Position numbers and translations under genes: made by a program
The notes under the pieces: generated by a model
The model's input: the letters and a program-made list of their open reading frames with translations, nothing else
What the model was told of the DNA's origin: nothing
Database searches by the model: none
Part shown: in pieces, positions 8,341-16,421 of the stretch
Layout of the letters: each line of letters starts with the position of its first letter
Position numbering within the stretch: the first letter of the stretch is position 1
DNA from: JAGNHN01 sp964590645
Lineage (GTDB): Bacteria; Bacteroidota; Bacteroidia; Bacteroidales; JAGNHN01
Assembly (NCBI GenBank): GCA_964590645.1
Contig: CAZPYJ010000004.1
Location: 62,001-126,000 of the forward strand
Reading direction: 5' to 3'
Length of the DNA: 64,000 nt

Positions 8341-9546
8341 ATGAGGAAGAAAACAGCCTCGATCATTTTGACAGCCCTGATAAGTATGGCGGCTGTGCAG
8401 GCACAAAGCAACAATTACCTCGGACAGGAGCTCAATACCATCACCACGGCGGTTCCTTTCCTGCTGATCTCCCCTGATGCACGCGCCGGCGCAATGGGAG
8501 ATGCCGGTGTGGCATCTACGCCCGACGCCAACAGTATGCATTGGAATGCAGCCAAGTATGCTTTCATTGAGAAAGAAATGGGTTTTTCCGTCTCCTACAG
8601 CCCCTGGTTGCGGCAATTGGTCAATGATATCAACCTCGCCTACCTGACCGGCTACCGCAAGATTGACGACCAGTCGGCAGTGGCTGCCAGCCTGTTGTTT
8701 TTCTCCCTGGGAGACATCACTTTTACCGACATTATCGGGAATACCATAGGCCAATACCGCCCCAATGAGTTTGCCCTGGATGCCGCTTATGCCCGCAAAC
8801 TGACCGATAAACTCAGCGGTTCGGTAAGCCTGAGATATATTTATTCAAACCTTACTCAAGGGCAGTTTGTAGGATCCCAGGCAACCAAAGCGGGAACCTC
8901 TGTCGCCACCGATGTGGGCATTTATCACGAGAATACCTTCCGGATGAAAAACCGTCAGCAGGCTACCCTGGCCTGGGGAGTCAGCATTACCAACATTGGT
9001 GCAAAGATTTCTTACTCGGATGACAATACCGCCAGGGATTTTATCCCGACCAACCTCCGCCTGGGTCCCCGTTTTTCCTTCGATATTGACGAGTACAACT
9101 CTCTTTCCTTTATGTTTGATATCAACAAGTTGCTGGTGCCTACGCCTCCCTATTATGACAGCATCTTTATCAACGGAGAGCAGCAGATCAGGGCCGGGAT
9201 GGACCCTGATGTAGGCGTGGTCACGGGAATGATGCAGTCTTTCTATGATGCTCCGGGGGGCTTCAGTGAGGAGATGAGGGAAATCAGTTTTGCCATCGGA
9301 GCAGAATATTGGTATGACAAGCAGTTTGCCATACGCGCCGGGTATTTCCACGAAGATAAAACCAAGGGCAACCGCAAATTTATCACCCTGGGAGCCGGAT
9401 TAAAATACAATGTCTTCGGGATGGATTTCTCCTACCTTGTGGCTATGGATCAGCGCAACCCACTGGAGAATACCCTGCGTTTCTCCCTGCTGTTTGACTT
9501 CGATGCCTTCGCCCAGCAGAATCAGGACGTCCCGCCCCGAAACTAA
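8341..9546 (+). CDS. porV: Type IX secretion outer-membrane protein PorV (LptO)
   Basis: PorV is a 14-stranded FadL-like outer-membrane barrel that shuttles T9SS cargo from the SprA/Sov translocon to the PorU sortase complex. The 401-residue protein starts with a signal peptide (MRKKTASIILT..., cleavage after VQAQ) and then has the characteristic AVPFLLISPDARAGAMGDAG and NSMHWNAAKYAF segments near the N-terminus, with many alternating beta strands after that. The frame is open back to 8227, but the segment before 8341 is not protein-like and contains a promoter motif, so I start at ATG 8341 (ATG 8332 is the near alternative). The stop codon directly abuts the ispF start. porU upstream encodes its partner. 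Confidence 0.94.
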   Translation: MRKKTASIILTALISMAAVQAQSNNYLGQELNTITTAVPFLLISPDARAGAMGDAGVASTPDANSMHWNAAKYAFIEKEMGFSVSYSPWLRQLVNDINLAYLTGYRKIDDQSAVAASLLFFSLGDITFTDIIGNTIGQYRPNEFALDAAYARKLTDKLSGSVSLRYIYSNLTQGQFVGSQATKAGTSVATDVGIYHENTFRMKNRQQATLAWGVSITNIGAKISYSDDNTARDFIPTNLRLGPRFSFDIDEYNSLSFMFDINKLLVPTPPYYDSIFINGEQQIRAGMDPDVGVVTGMMQSFYDAPGGFSEEMREISFAIGAEYWYDKQFAIRAGYFHEDKTKGNRKFITLGAGLKYNVFGMDFSYLVAMDQRNPLENTLRFSLLFDFDAFAQQNQDVPPRN

Positions 9547-10062
9547 ATGGCATTTCGGATAGGAACCGGATTTGACGTACACCGCCTTGCTGAAGGAGAA
9601 TCTCTCCGGCTGGGCGGTGTTGACATTCCTGCCGATAAAGGTACCGTCGGCCATTCGGATGCCGATGTGCTGATCCACGCCCTGTGTGATGCCCTCCTGG
9701 GAGCCCTCGGCCTGGGTGATATCGGTCATCACTTTCCCGACAGCGATATGCGTTGGAAGGATGCCGATTCGCGCCAATTGCTCGTGTATGTTATGGAGTG
9801 GGTTACAGGAAAAGGGTTTAAGCTTGTTAACGCCGACAGCACCCTGGTGCTGCAAAGCCCCCGAATCAGCGCGTACATCCCCGCAATGCGGGCGTCCCTG
9901 GCGGAAGTCCTGCAAACAGACCCCTCCCGGATATCTGTGAAGGCGACTACTTCAGAAGGGATGGGCTATGAAGGCAGAAGGGAAGGGATTTCAGCTCAGG
10001 CCGTGGTATTGCTGCAAAGGGTACAGCCTGACTCAGAAGAGGAGGGCGACTTCCTTTTTTAA
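9547..10062 (+). CDS. ispF: 2-C-methyl-D-erythritol 2,4-cyclodiphosphate synthase
   Basis: IspF converts CDP-ME 2-phosphate to MEcPP with release of CMP, in the MEP pathway of isoprenoid synthesis. The 171-residue length matches the family. Metal ligands are visible in GTGFDVHRL (D10, H12) and in the GHSDADVLIHALCDALLGAL region; the DIGHHFPDSD and VKATTSEGMGYEGRREGISA motifs are canonical. The ATG follows the porV TAA with no spacer, implying translation coupled to porV. The last 30 nt overlap the convergent gene ending at 10033. The presence of ispF shows that this organism makes isoprenoids by the MEP route. Confidence 0.96.
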   Translation: MAFRIGTGFDVHRLAEGESLRLGGVDIPADKGTVGHSDADVLIHALCDALLGALGLGDIGHHFPDSDMRWKDADSRQLLVYVMEWVTGKGFKLVNADSTLVLQSPRISAYIPAMRASLAEVLQTDPSRISVKATTSEGMGYEGRREGISAQAVVLLQRVQPDSEEEGDFLF

Positions 10063-10554
10063 CTTTTTGATCGCTTCCACACTCAGTGGCCGCTTCATTT
10101 TAACATATTGCTCCATTGCACGCTCAGCAAAGTCTTTGCCTGTTGCCCCTTCAGGCAATTCGGCGAAGCTCGAGTTCAGCACCCGCAATACCTCCTCTTT
10201 GGCGCTGCGAACCAACTCCCAGGCTTCGTTGGAAACATAGAGTTGCTGTGAAAGATTATGGTCGAACTCCTGCCGGACCGTGCTTACCAGGTGCTGATGA
10301 AGGGTGACGGCATCGCTGCCCGGCAGACTGACCCTGACCAGCAGGTTGCGAATGCTGATCCTTTCCAACAGCAGCAGAATTCTTTCACAGGCCTGCAGAC
10401 GCAGAGGCATCGCCAATTCACTGCCCTTCATCCTGATTTCCAACAAGCGTTTTTTCTGCTCATTCTCCAAAAAAGCCTTCAGGACGTACCAGGCTGCCCC
10501 AAAAGTGACCAGGGAAGGAAGAATGTACTTTAAGATCTCAAGAAATTGAAGCAT
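10033..10554 (-). CDS. Conserved membrane-anchored protein of unknown function
   Basis: A 173-residue protein with one N-terminal transmembrane segment (about residues 5-26, ILKYILPSLVTFGAAWYVL) followed by a charged, helix-rich cytoplasmic-type region (FLENEQKKRLLEIR, then PLRLQACERILLLLERI). The pattern resembles a Bacteroidota-wide family of about 170-residue unknowns (possibly Pfam DUF7935, from memory and unverified). The start is ATG 10552-10554, directly before the membrane helix; the frame is open to 10617, but that extra piece looks non-coding. It converges on ispF with a 30-nt tail-to-tail overlap and is divergent from the aminotransferase gene. No enzymatic motif is visible. Confidence 0.75.
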   Translation of the reverse strand: MLQFLEILKYILPSLVTFGAAWYVLKAFLENEQKKRLLEIRMKGSELAMPLRLQACERILLLLERISIRNLLVRVSLPGSDAVTLHQHLVSTVRQEFDHNLSQQLYVSNEAWELVRSAKEEVLRVLNSSFAELPEGATGKDFAERAMEQYVKMKRPLSVEAIKKLKKEVALLF

Positions 10555-10643
10555 ATCATTAGTTCTGATGAGGATAAGAATCGAAACCTGTTGTTTCAGG
10601 AGGACAAATATCGGCATTCTCCGCCGGAACAGCAGTTTTTTAT

Positions 10644-10651
10644 TACATTTG
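10644..10651 (+). promoter_or_regulatory. TAnnTTTG promoter -7 element for the aminotransferase gene
   Basis: TACATTTG ends 29 nt before the ATG at 10681, the same spacing as at porV. Confidence 0.55.
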
Positions 10652-10680
10652 CCCTTTTCTGTTAGATAAATAACAAAGAT

Positions 10681-11889
10681 ATGTTTACACCCGCATTATC
10701 CAATCGCATCAATGCCCTCTCCGAGTCTGAAACCCTGGCGATGACCCGCCGCAGCCGTGAGCTCGAGCTTCAGGGGATGGACGTGATCAACCTGAGTATC
10801 GGGCAGCCCGATTTTGATACCCCTGATTTCATCAAAGAAGCGGCTGTGGAAGGGATGCAGCAGGGTTATACCTCCTATCCTCCGGTGTCGGGCTATCTCG
10901 ATCTGCGCAAAGCCATCTGCGCCAAATACAAACGAGACAATGGGCTTGATTATCAGCCGGATCAGATCGTTGTGAGCACAGGGGCCAAACAATCCCTGGC
11001 CAATGCCATCCTGAGCCTGGTGAATCCCGGCGATGAGGTGATCGTACCCGCGCCCTATTGGGTTTCTTACAAAGAAATGATCAAACTGGCAGAAGGCCAG
11101 GCTGTATACATCCAGGGGAAACTGGAAAACGATTTTAAGGTCACCCCCGCCCAGGTGGAGGCCGCCATTACTTCCCGCAGCCGACTGTTCATTTTCAGCA
11201 GTCCCTGCAACCCGACCGGCTCTGTCTACACCAGGGAAGAGCTTCACGATCTGGCCAGAGTTTTTGAATCCAAAAAGGATCTTTTTATCATTTCCGATGA
11301 AATTTATGAGCTGATCAATTTTGACGGCCGCCACGAAAGCATAGCCCAGTTCGATTTCATCAAAGACAGGGTGATCAACATCAACGGGCTTTCCAAAGGA
11401 TTTGCAATGACCGGATGGCGCCTGGGGTATATGGCTGCCCATAAAGAGATTGCCAAAGCTTGCGACAAATTTCAGGGGCAGATCACTTCCGGAGCCAATT
11501 CGATTGCCCAGCGGGCCGCCATCAAAGCCCTGGAAGTAGATCCGGCACAGTGTGCTGATGTGCTGAATATGCGGGAGGAATTCAAGGCCCGCCGCGAACT
11601 CCTGCTTGAGCTGTTGGAAGAGGTACCCGGTCTGATCACCTATATGCCACAGGGTGCCTTCTACCTCTTTCCCAATGTGACCTATTATTATGGGAAGCAG
11701 TCTGAAGATTGCCGGATCGAGAATGCCAACGACCTGTGTATGTACCTGCTCGACAAGGCACAGGTGGCTCTGGTGCCGGGAGATGCATTTGGTTGCCCCA
11801 CTTGTATCCGCCTGAGCTACGCCACCTCGCGGGAGAAAATCCGCGAAGCCGTACGCAGGATCAAAGAGGCTCTGGCCCGCCTGCAATAA
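10681..11889 (+). CDS. Class I/II pyridoxal-phosphate aminotransferase (aspartate aminotransferase type)
   Basis: A fold-type I PLP enzyme of 402 residues, most like bacterial Ib-type aspartate aminotransferases, which exchange the amino group between aspartate and 2-oxoglutarate. Visible features are the substrate loop INLSIGQPDFDTP near residue 37, VVSTGAKQSLANAI, the SSPCNPTGSVY segment that binds PLP and substrate, IISDEIYELI with the PLP-ring aspartate and tyrosine, and the Schiff-base lysine in INGLSKGFAMTGWRLGYMA. The C-terminus carries the carboxylate-binding arginine in CIRLSYATS. It heads a plus-strand run with the heptose kinase and ubiE. Substrate specificity (aspartate, or a broader range including prephenate) cannot be settled by eye. 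Confidence 0.9.
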   Translation: MFTPALSNRINALSESETLAMTRRSRELELQGMDVINLSIGQPDFDTPDFIKEAAVEGMQQGYTSYPPVSGYLDLRKAICAKYKRDNGLDYQPDQIVVSTGAKQSLANAILSLVNPGDEVIVPAPYWVSYKEMIKLAEGQAVYIQGKLENDFKVTPAQVEAAITSRSRLFIFSSPCNPTGSVYTREELHDLARVFESKKDLFIISDEIYELINFDGRHESIAQFDFIKDRVININGLSKGFAMTGWRLGYMAAHKEIAKACDKFQGQITSGANSIAQRAAIKALEVDPAQCADVLNMREEFKARRELLLELLEEVPGLITYMPQGAFYLFPNVTYYYGKQSEDCRIENANDLCMYLLDKAQVALVPGDAFGCPTCIRLSYATSREKIREAVRRIKEALARLQ

Positions 11890-11936
11890 GGCGGAATCGC
11901 CCTTCCGGGTTATAGACCCGGCCAAAAGACCAAGCT

Positions 11937-12935
11937 ATGGAAACCCGATATGCCGATTTCTTCGCATCCCTGAAAACCAAAACCATCCTGGTGATAGGGG
12001 ACGTAATGGTGGATGCCTATCTTTTTGGTCAGGTGGAACGCATCTCTCCCGAAGCACCTGTGCCTGTGGTGGCGGTGCGCCAGAGAGAAAACCGTCTTGG
12101 GGGAGCGGCCAATGTGGCCCTCAATATTAAGGCAATGGGCGCCGAAGCCATCCTGCTCTCTGTGGTGGGCGATGATGTAAAAGGAAGGGAATTTGCCGCC
12201 CTGCTTGACCAGGCCGGATTGCCCTCTGAGGGGATGATATACAGCAACGATCGCATCACCACCACAAAATTCCGGGTGATCGGTAATAAGGTGCAATTGC
12301 TCAGGGTGGATGAAGAAAGCCAGGAAGGCTTGAATGCAAAGGAAGAGGAAATGATCCTCCAGGGCTTCAGCACACTGATCCGGAAGAAAAAAATCGATGC
12401 CATTGTCTTTCAGGATTACGACAAAGGCGTGATCAGCCGTGACCTCATTCAGACCGTGATACAAACAGCCCGGAAAGAAGGCATTCCGGTAGCTGTGGAT
12501 CCCAAGAAAAAGCATTTCCTGGAGTACAAAGGAGTCACGCTTTTTAAACCCAATCTCAAGGAATTGCGAGAAGGGCTCAAGCTGGACTACCATCCGGAAG
12601 GGGAAAAGCTGGAGGCTGCAGTTGCACAGCTTCAGCGAACATTGCAAGCCGATATCATAATGGTAACCCTCTCTGAAAAGGGAGTGTTCATCCGGCGTGA
12701 GGTGGAGGGGGAGGCCACATCCTGGCACCTGCCTGCCCAGGTGCGTAAGATATCGGATGTTTCCGGAGCCGGAGATACCGTCATCAGTCTGGCGGCGCTG
12801 GGACTGGCCTGCGGGCTGCCTCTGCCTCAACTGGCTGAGGTGGCAAACCGGGCTGGTGGACTCGTATGTGAGGAGCTGGGCGTGGTACCCGTAAACCCTG
12901 AACGCCTGATGCAGGAAGTCGGGCAAACCCCCTGA
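11937..12935 (+). CDS. rfaE1: D-glycero-beta-D-manno-heptose-7-phosphate kinase (RfaE1/HldE kinase domain)
   Basis: A PfkB/ribokinase-family kinase that phosphorylates heptose 7-phosphate at C1 in the ADP-heptose pathway for LPS. The 332-residue protein has the opening ILVIGDVMVDAYLFGQVERISPEAP, the first family signature RLGGAANVALNIKAMGA, AVDPKKKHFLEYKGVTLFKPN, and the C-terminal anion-hole motif SGAGDTVISLAALGLA with the catalytic Asp. It stands alone without the nucleotidyltransferase domain, as in organisms with split hldA/hldC. A short perfect hairpin (11905-11921) lies just before the start. The gene ends 3 nt before ubiE, so the two are a transcription unit. ADP-heptose use implies heptose-containing LPS. 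Confidence 0.9.
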   Translation: METRYADFFASLKTKTILVIGDVMVDAYLFGQVERISPEAPVPVVAVRQRENRLGGAANVALNIKAMGAEAILLSVVGDDVKGREFAALLDQAGLPSEGMIYSNDRITTTKFRVIGNKVQLLRVDEESQEGLNAKEEEMILQGFSTLIRKKKIDAIVFQDYDKGVISRDLIQTVIQTARKEGIPVAVDPKKKHFLEYKGVTLFKPNLKELREGLKLDYHPEGEKLEAAVAQLQRTLQADIIMVTLSEKGVFIRREVEGEATSWHLPAQVRKISDVSGAGDTVISLAALGLACGLPLPQLAEVANRAGGLVCEELGVVPVNPERLMQEVGQTP

Positions 12936-12938
12936 CCA

Positions 12939-13631
12939 ATGCTGAAAAAACAAGAAACTCCTGCTATGTTCGATGGGATCGCCCATCGATATGATTTTCT
13001 CAATCATTTGCTCTCTGCAGGCATCGACCGCCGCTGGCGCAGAAAACTGATCCGAAGTCTGTCGGAAGCCAGGGTGGAAAGAGTGCTGGATGTGGCTACG
13101 GGTACCGCCGACCTTGCGCTGATGGCTGCTAGGGCAGGCATTCCCCATATCAGCGCCATAGACCCATCCGATAAGATGCTGGCCATCGCAGAGAAAAAAA
13201 GGCAGGCTTCCAATGCACAAGACCAAGTCGTGCTGAAAAATGGCAGGGCTGAAAAGCTCCCCTTCTCCGATGCCTCTTTTGATGCCGTGATGGTGGCCTT
13301 CGGGGTGAGAAATTTTGAAGACCTCACACAAGGGATGAAAGAAATGCAAAGGGTATTGCGCCCCGGGGGAATGCTTTGCATCCTCGAGTTCTCCCAACCG
13401 GCTGCTTTTCCTCTGAAACAAATTTATGCCGCCTACTTCCGCCTTATCCTGCCCTTGATCGGAGGTTGGATATCAGGAGATAATAAAGCTTACCGCTATC
13501 TTCGCGACAGTGTCCTGGATTTTCCAGCGCCGCAAGTTTTTCTCGGAATGCTGGCGGAAGCCGGTTTCAGAAAGCTGAAGGAGGATGGCCTGAGTGCAGG
13601 CATTGTCAGCCTGTATACGGCTGTGAAGTAA
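12939..13631 (+). CDS. ubiE: Demethylmenaquinone methyltransferase
   Basis: A SAM-dependent C-methyltransferase that makes the last step of menaquinone synthesis; Bacteroidota use menaquinone, so the MenG activity is the relevant one. The 230-residue protein has the N-terminal MFDGIAHRYDFLNHLLSAGIDRRWR motif of the family, the SAM-binding loop VLDVATGTADLAL, the post-loop IDPSDKMLAIAEKK, and the signature GVRNFEDLTQGMKEMQRVLRPGG with LEFSQP. It starts 3 nt after the heptose kinase stop. The ubiE-porT order is a gene arrangement I recall from Bacteroidota. Confidence 0.95.
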   Translation: MLKKQETPAMFDGIAHRYDFLNHLLSAGIDRRWRRKLIRSLSEARVERVLDVATGTADLALMAARAGIPHISAIDPSDKMLAIAEKKRQASNAQDQVVLKNGRAEKLPFSDASFDAVMVAFGVRNFEDLTQGMKEMQRVLRPGGMLCILEFSQPAAFPLKQIYAAYFRLILPLIGGWISGDNKAYRYLRDSVLDFPAPQVFLGMLAEAGFRKLKEDGLSAGIVSLYTAVK

Positions 13632-13659
13632 ATGATTTCCAAATAATCCAAAGGGTATA

Positions 13660-13667
13660 TACCTTTG
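13660..13667 (+). promoter_or_regulatory. TAnnTTTG promoter -7 element for porT
   Basis: TACCTTTG matches the -7 consensus, with a TTTC at 13636-13639 at about the distance expected for the -33 TTTG box. This is the best two-part match in the window. The predicted leader contains a small GGCCG/CGGCC hairpin (13693-13706). Confidence 0.6.
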
Positions 13668-13724
13668 TGAGAGAATAATAAGAAATGATGCAGGCCGTTT
13701 GCGGCCCTTTGTCTGTCAGAAACT

Positions 13725-14441
13725 ATGACCCGAAACCTCTGGATATCCTTCCTGCTCCTTCTTTTCCTGGGCAGCAGCATTCAAGTGAATGCACAGCGCC
13801 GGGTACAGCTCAACCTGCCCAGTTACGATCAGAAGCAATACCATTTCGGCTTCATCCTCGGGATGAACCAGATGTTCTTTTCAATGGACAGGGTGCCGGA
13901 ATTCAATGAACTGGATTCCCTTTATATCCTCGAATCCACCCCCGAAATGGGATTCAATATCGGCATCGTCTCAAACCTGAGGCTTTCGGAAAACTGGGAT
14001 CTGCGCTTTGTGCCTACCCTGTCCTTTGGGGAAAGAAATCTGCATTATACCTTTCTCTTAGAGGATGAATTGTTTTTCGAGGACAAGAAGAAAATTGAAT
14101 CCACCCATATTGATTTTCCCATTAACCTGAAGTTTAAAGCCAATAGGGTCAATAACTTCAGGGCATATCTGCTGAGTGGGGTTAAGTTCTCCATCGACCT
14201 GGCCTCGCAAGCCAAGAAGAAGGAGCAGGACGATGAGCTGAGGGTGAAGCTGGAACGCGATGATATGGCCCTGGAATTCGGGGTGGGCTTTGATTTTTAT
14301 ACCCACTATTTTAAATTCGGGACGGAGCTGAAGATGTCTTATGGCGTTCATAATCTCCTGCGCCAGGAAAACAATATCTATACCCGGGGCCTGGACGGGC
14401 TTCATTCCAAGATATTCCAACTCTCCCTCACATTCGAATAA
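13725..14441 (+). CDS. porT: Type IX secretion protein PorT (outer-membrane beta-barrel)
   Basis: PorT is an outer-membrane barrel required for T9SS, probably for assembly of the Sov/SprA translocon. The 238-residue protein has a signal peptide ending VNAQ and an eight-strand-type barrel with HFGFILGMNQM, STPEMGFNIGIVSNLRLSENWDLRF and IDFPINLKFK, closing with a terminal LSLTFE strand ending in an aromatic residue. The length and the position just after ubiE both fit PorT. General porin-family barrels look similar, so the name depends partly on that context. A separate promoter lies between ubiE and porT. Confidence 0.87.
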   Translation: MTRNLWISFLLLLFLGSSIQVNAQRRVQLNLPSYDQKQYHFGFILGMNQMFFSMDRVPEFNELDSLYILESTPEMGFNIGIVSNLRLSENWDLRFVPTLSFGERNLHYTFLLEDELFFEDKKKIESTHIDFPINLKFKANRVNNFRAYLLSGVKFSIDLASQAKKKEQDDELRVKLERDDMALEFGVGFDFYTHYFKFGTELKMSYGVHNLLRQENNIYTRGLDGLHSKIFQLSLTFE

Positions 14442-14449
14442 ACGACATA

Positions 14450-15139
14450 ATGGAAGAACAGGATCGCAGCGGGGCATTATTCAGCAAGCTCCTCGAAAAA
14501 GGCAGCCTGAAACAGCAGGTGTACAGACAGACGCATCAGGCTTTTACATCGCTTAAAAAGGAAGTGCAAAAACTGACTGAAGCCTGGGAAGAGCATAGCG
14601 GCGGAGAGGCCGGGCTTGTTGCTGTCGAATATGCCGACCGGGGAGAGTTTGAGCTGGAACTGAAGTTTGCCGGCGACGTCCTCCTTTTTGTGATGCACAC
14701 CAATGTGTTCGAGATCCCGCGTGAGCATCCCGTGATGCGTACTTCCTATATCCGTGAAGATAAATCCCGCTCTTACTGCGGGATTATTCACATTTACAAC
14801 TTCCTGGCGGATTCTTTCAAATACAACCGGATGAATGATGCCGGCTACCTCATCGGCCGCATCTTTGTGAACCGTGATCAACACTATTTTATCGAAGGAA
14901 AGCGCGAAGTAGGGATGCTTTACCAGCATTTCCCCACAGCCATCCTCAACCAGGAAGCGATCCGGGATCTATTGATCTCGGCAATGGAATACACCATTGA
15001 TTTTGACTTGCTTACCCCACCCTTTGATCACGTAAAAGAGGTGAGTTTAAGGGAAATGCGGACGGCACTCGATAATATGCAGCTGCGCACGGCAAAAAGG
15101 ATGGGCTTTCGTTTTCAGGCCGATAAAGACAATGGCTGA
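14450..15139 (+). CDS. Conserved hypothetical protein downstream of porT
   Basis: A 229-residue soluble protein with no signal peptide or membrane helix. It has an acidic N-terminal helical part (SLKKEVQKLTEAWEE), a mixed alpha/beta middle (FELELKFAGDVLLFVMHTNVFEIP, then RSYCGIIHIYNFLADSFKYNR), and a charged helical C-terminus. The start is 9 nt after the porT stop, so it is co-transcribed with porT, which hints at a role near secretion or the envelope but does not prove one. I do not recognise a named family beyond a Bacteroidota-conserved unknown. Confidence 0.8.
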   Translation: MEEQDRSGALFSKLLEKGSLKQQVYRQTHQAFTSLKKEVQKLTEAWEEHSGGEAGLVAVEYADRGEFELELKFAGDVLLFVMHTNVFEIPREHPVMRTSYIREDKSRSYCGIIHIYNFLADSFKYNRMNDAGYLIGRIFVNRDQHYFIEGKREVGMLYQHFPTAILNQEAIRDLLISAMEYTIDFDLLTPPFDHVKEVSLREMRTALDNMQLRTAKRMGFRFQADKDNG

Positions 15140-15165
15140 GGTCTTCCGGTGGACCGGAATATGAT

Positions 15166-15185
15166 GCAAGACTTTGCTTGCTTTT
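15166..15185 (+). terminator. Possible weak terminator after the porT unit
   Basis: GCAAG/CTTGC five-pair stem with a 6-nt loop followed by four T residues, 27 nt after the stop at 15139. It is short, and termination efficiency is doubtful. Confidence 0.35.
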
Positions 15186-15194
15186 CAATTGGAA

Positions 15195-16400
15195 TCAGCG
15201 CTTCAGCTTCTTCAGAATGGCCGGCGGGATGGCATCTTTATGCACCACAATGTTCAGGGTTTTGTACTGCACAAAGGGAACCGAGGCATATAAATACCCG
15301 CCCATCTCATTGCTATGGTCTGCCCAGGAATTTTTCACCCGGTAATAGGTATTGCCTTTTTGATCCACTGCGGTTCCAACAATATGCATTCCGTGATCAT
15401 CTGTTGTCTCATAAATATCAAAAGCTTCCTGTCTCATCTCCTGAGTGATCTCTTTTTCTTTCACGATTTCCTCAAAACTGTACAGGAGTTTTTCCTTTTC
15501 CTTCTTGCTCAGGCTTTCCCATTTATCCATTTCAGAATCCGCCCGCTCCTGGTTTTCGATATCAGGAATGATGGCCACGCCATTCTTGTGCGAAAAGCCT
15601 TTCTCGCTTACATCTGTTGCCCAGGCAATGGTGTAACCCTTGTCAATGGCATAATCCATTGTCTCCATCAATTCATTCAGCGGAAGGTTATACATATCTC
15701 CCCAGGCCCAGTTGTCCGGAACTTCCAGGATGAACTTTTCATAGAAAGGATGGTGCGTAAAGGAGCTTAGGGTAATGTAGTCCTCCATTTTCAGGCCCAG
15801 AAATCGGGTGAAACTTTCCGGGGTGTATGTTTTTCCCTCATAACTGAATTCCGCCGGCACTGCTCCGAGATAGGCATCCAGCAGGCTTTCAAATCCTTTT
15901 TTCCAGACATTGGTCAATTTGCGGTTTTTATTGGCAATGACGCCCTCCACGTATTGTTTAAAGACGTGGTCCATTTCGCTGTGTACGTGATTATCCTGAT
16001 TGATCACCATACCGTCATACGCGGATTCGGGGACGATGCCATAGCGTTCAATCATATTGAAGACATCGTGAAAAGCTCCGCCGGCGGAAAAATTGATATG
16101 TCCGTGCATTCTCACGTATTTATCGGCTTTTTCGGAATAGGCGTAGCGCACTATCCACATATCAGAAAGATCGTGGGAACCCTTGCCCATCCTGAGCAAT
16201 TCCGATTCGAGGAAAGAGAGGCCCGAGAAACTCCAGCAGGTTCCGCTGCGATGCTGGTCTTTCACCGTGGTGGCTGCGAGCTCTTTCTTAGGAGTAAAGA
16301 CATAGGCTTTCTTTTCTTCTTTCTTTTCTTCCTGTGCCGGAGCCAGGCTTACGATGCTCATCATCAGGATGAGCAGAATCAGTTTGGCGATTGCTTTCAT
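15195..16400 (-). CDS. Exported C1-family aminopeptidase (bleomycin hydrolase/PepC type)
   Basis: A papain-clan cysteine peptidase of the bleomycin hydrolase (C1B) branch. The catalytic cysteine is C55 in QHRSGTCWSFSGLSFLESEL; the histidine lies in DDHGMHIVGTA and the asparagine in YRVKNSWADHSNEMGGY. It spans 401 residues, short of the usual 440-450. Unlike the usually cytoplasmic PepC/BLH proteins it has a clear Sec signal peptide (hydrophobic residues 5-20, then APAQE), so it should act in the periplasm or at the surface. It follows the TiaS-like gene by 21 nt on the same strand and converges on the porT unit. Confidence 0.88.
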   Translation of the reverse strand: MKAIAKLILLILMMSIVSLAPAQEEKKEEKKAYVFTPKKELAATTVKDQHRSGTCWSFSGLSFLESELLRMGKGSHDLSDMWIVRYAYSEKADKYVRMHGHINFSAGGAFHDVFNMIERYGIVPESAYDGMVINQDNHVHSEMDHVFKQYVEGVIANKNRKLTNVWKKGFESLLDAYLGAVPAEFSYEGKTYTPESFTRFLGLKMEDYITLSSFTHHPFYEKFILEVPDNWAWGDMYNLPLNELMETMDYAIDKGYTIAWATDVSEKGFSHKNGVAIIPDIENQERADSEMDKWESLSKKEKEKLLYSFEEIVKEKEITQEMRQEAFDIYETTDDHGMHIVGTAVDQKGNTYYRVKNSWADHSNEMGGYLYASVPFVQYKTLNIVVHKDAIPPAILKKLKR

Positions 16401-16421
16401 CTTTTTCTTTTTTGTTTTTGA

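Noticed and set aside
11905..11921. Perfect CCGGGT/ACCCGG hairpin before the heptose kinase gene
   Set aside because: No T-run follows, so it is not a Rho-independent terminator. It may affect translation start, but there is no further support.
10696..13421. Two long minus-strand frames (409 and 503 codons) opposite the aminotransferase, heptose kinase and ubiE genes
   Set aside because: They have no signature motifs, and the plus-strand genes there have clear families and motifs. They are antisense shadows.
15144..15159. Palindrome TTCCGGTGGACCGGAA between convergent genes
   Set aside because: It has no T-tail on either strand and no second copy nearby. It could be a chance palindrome or a weak regulator site.
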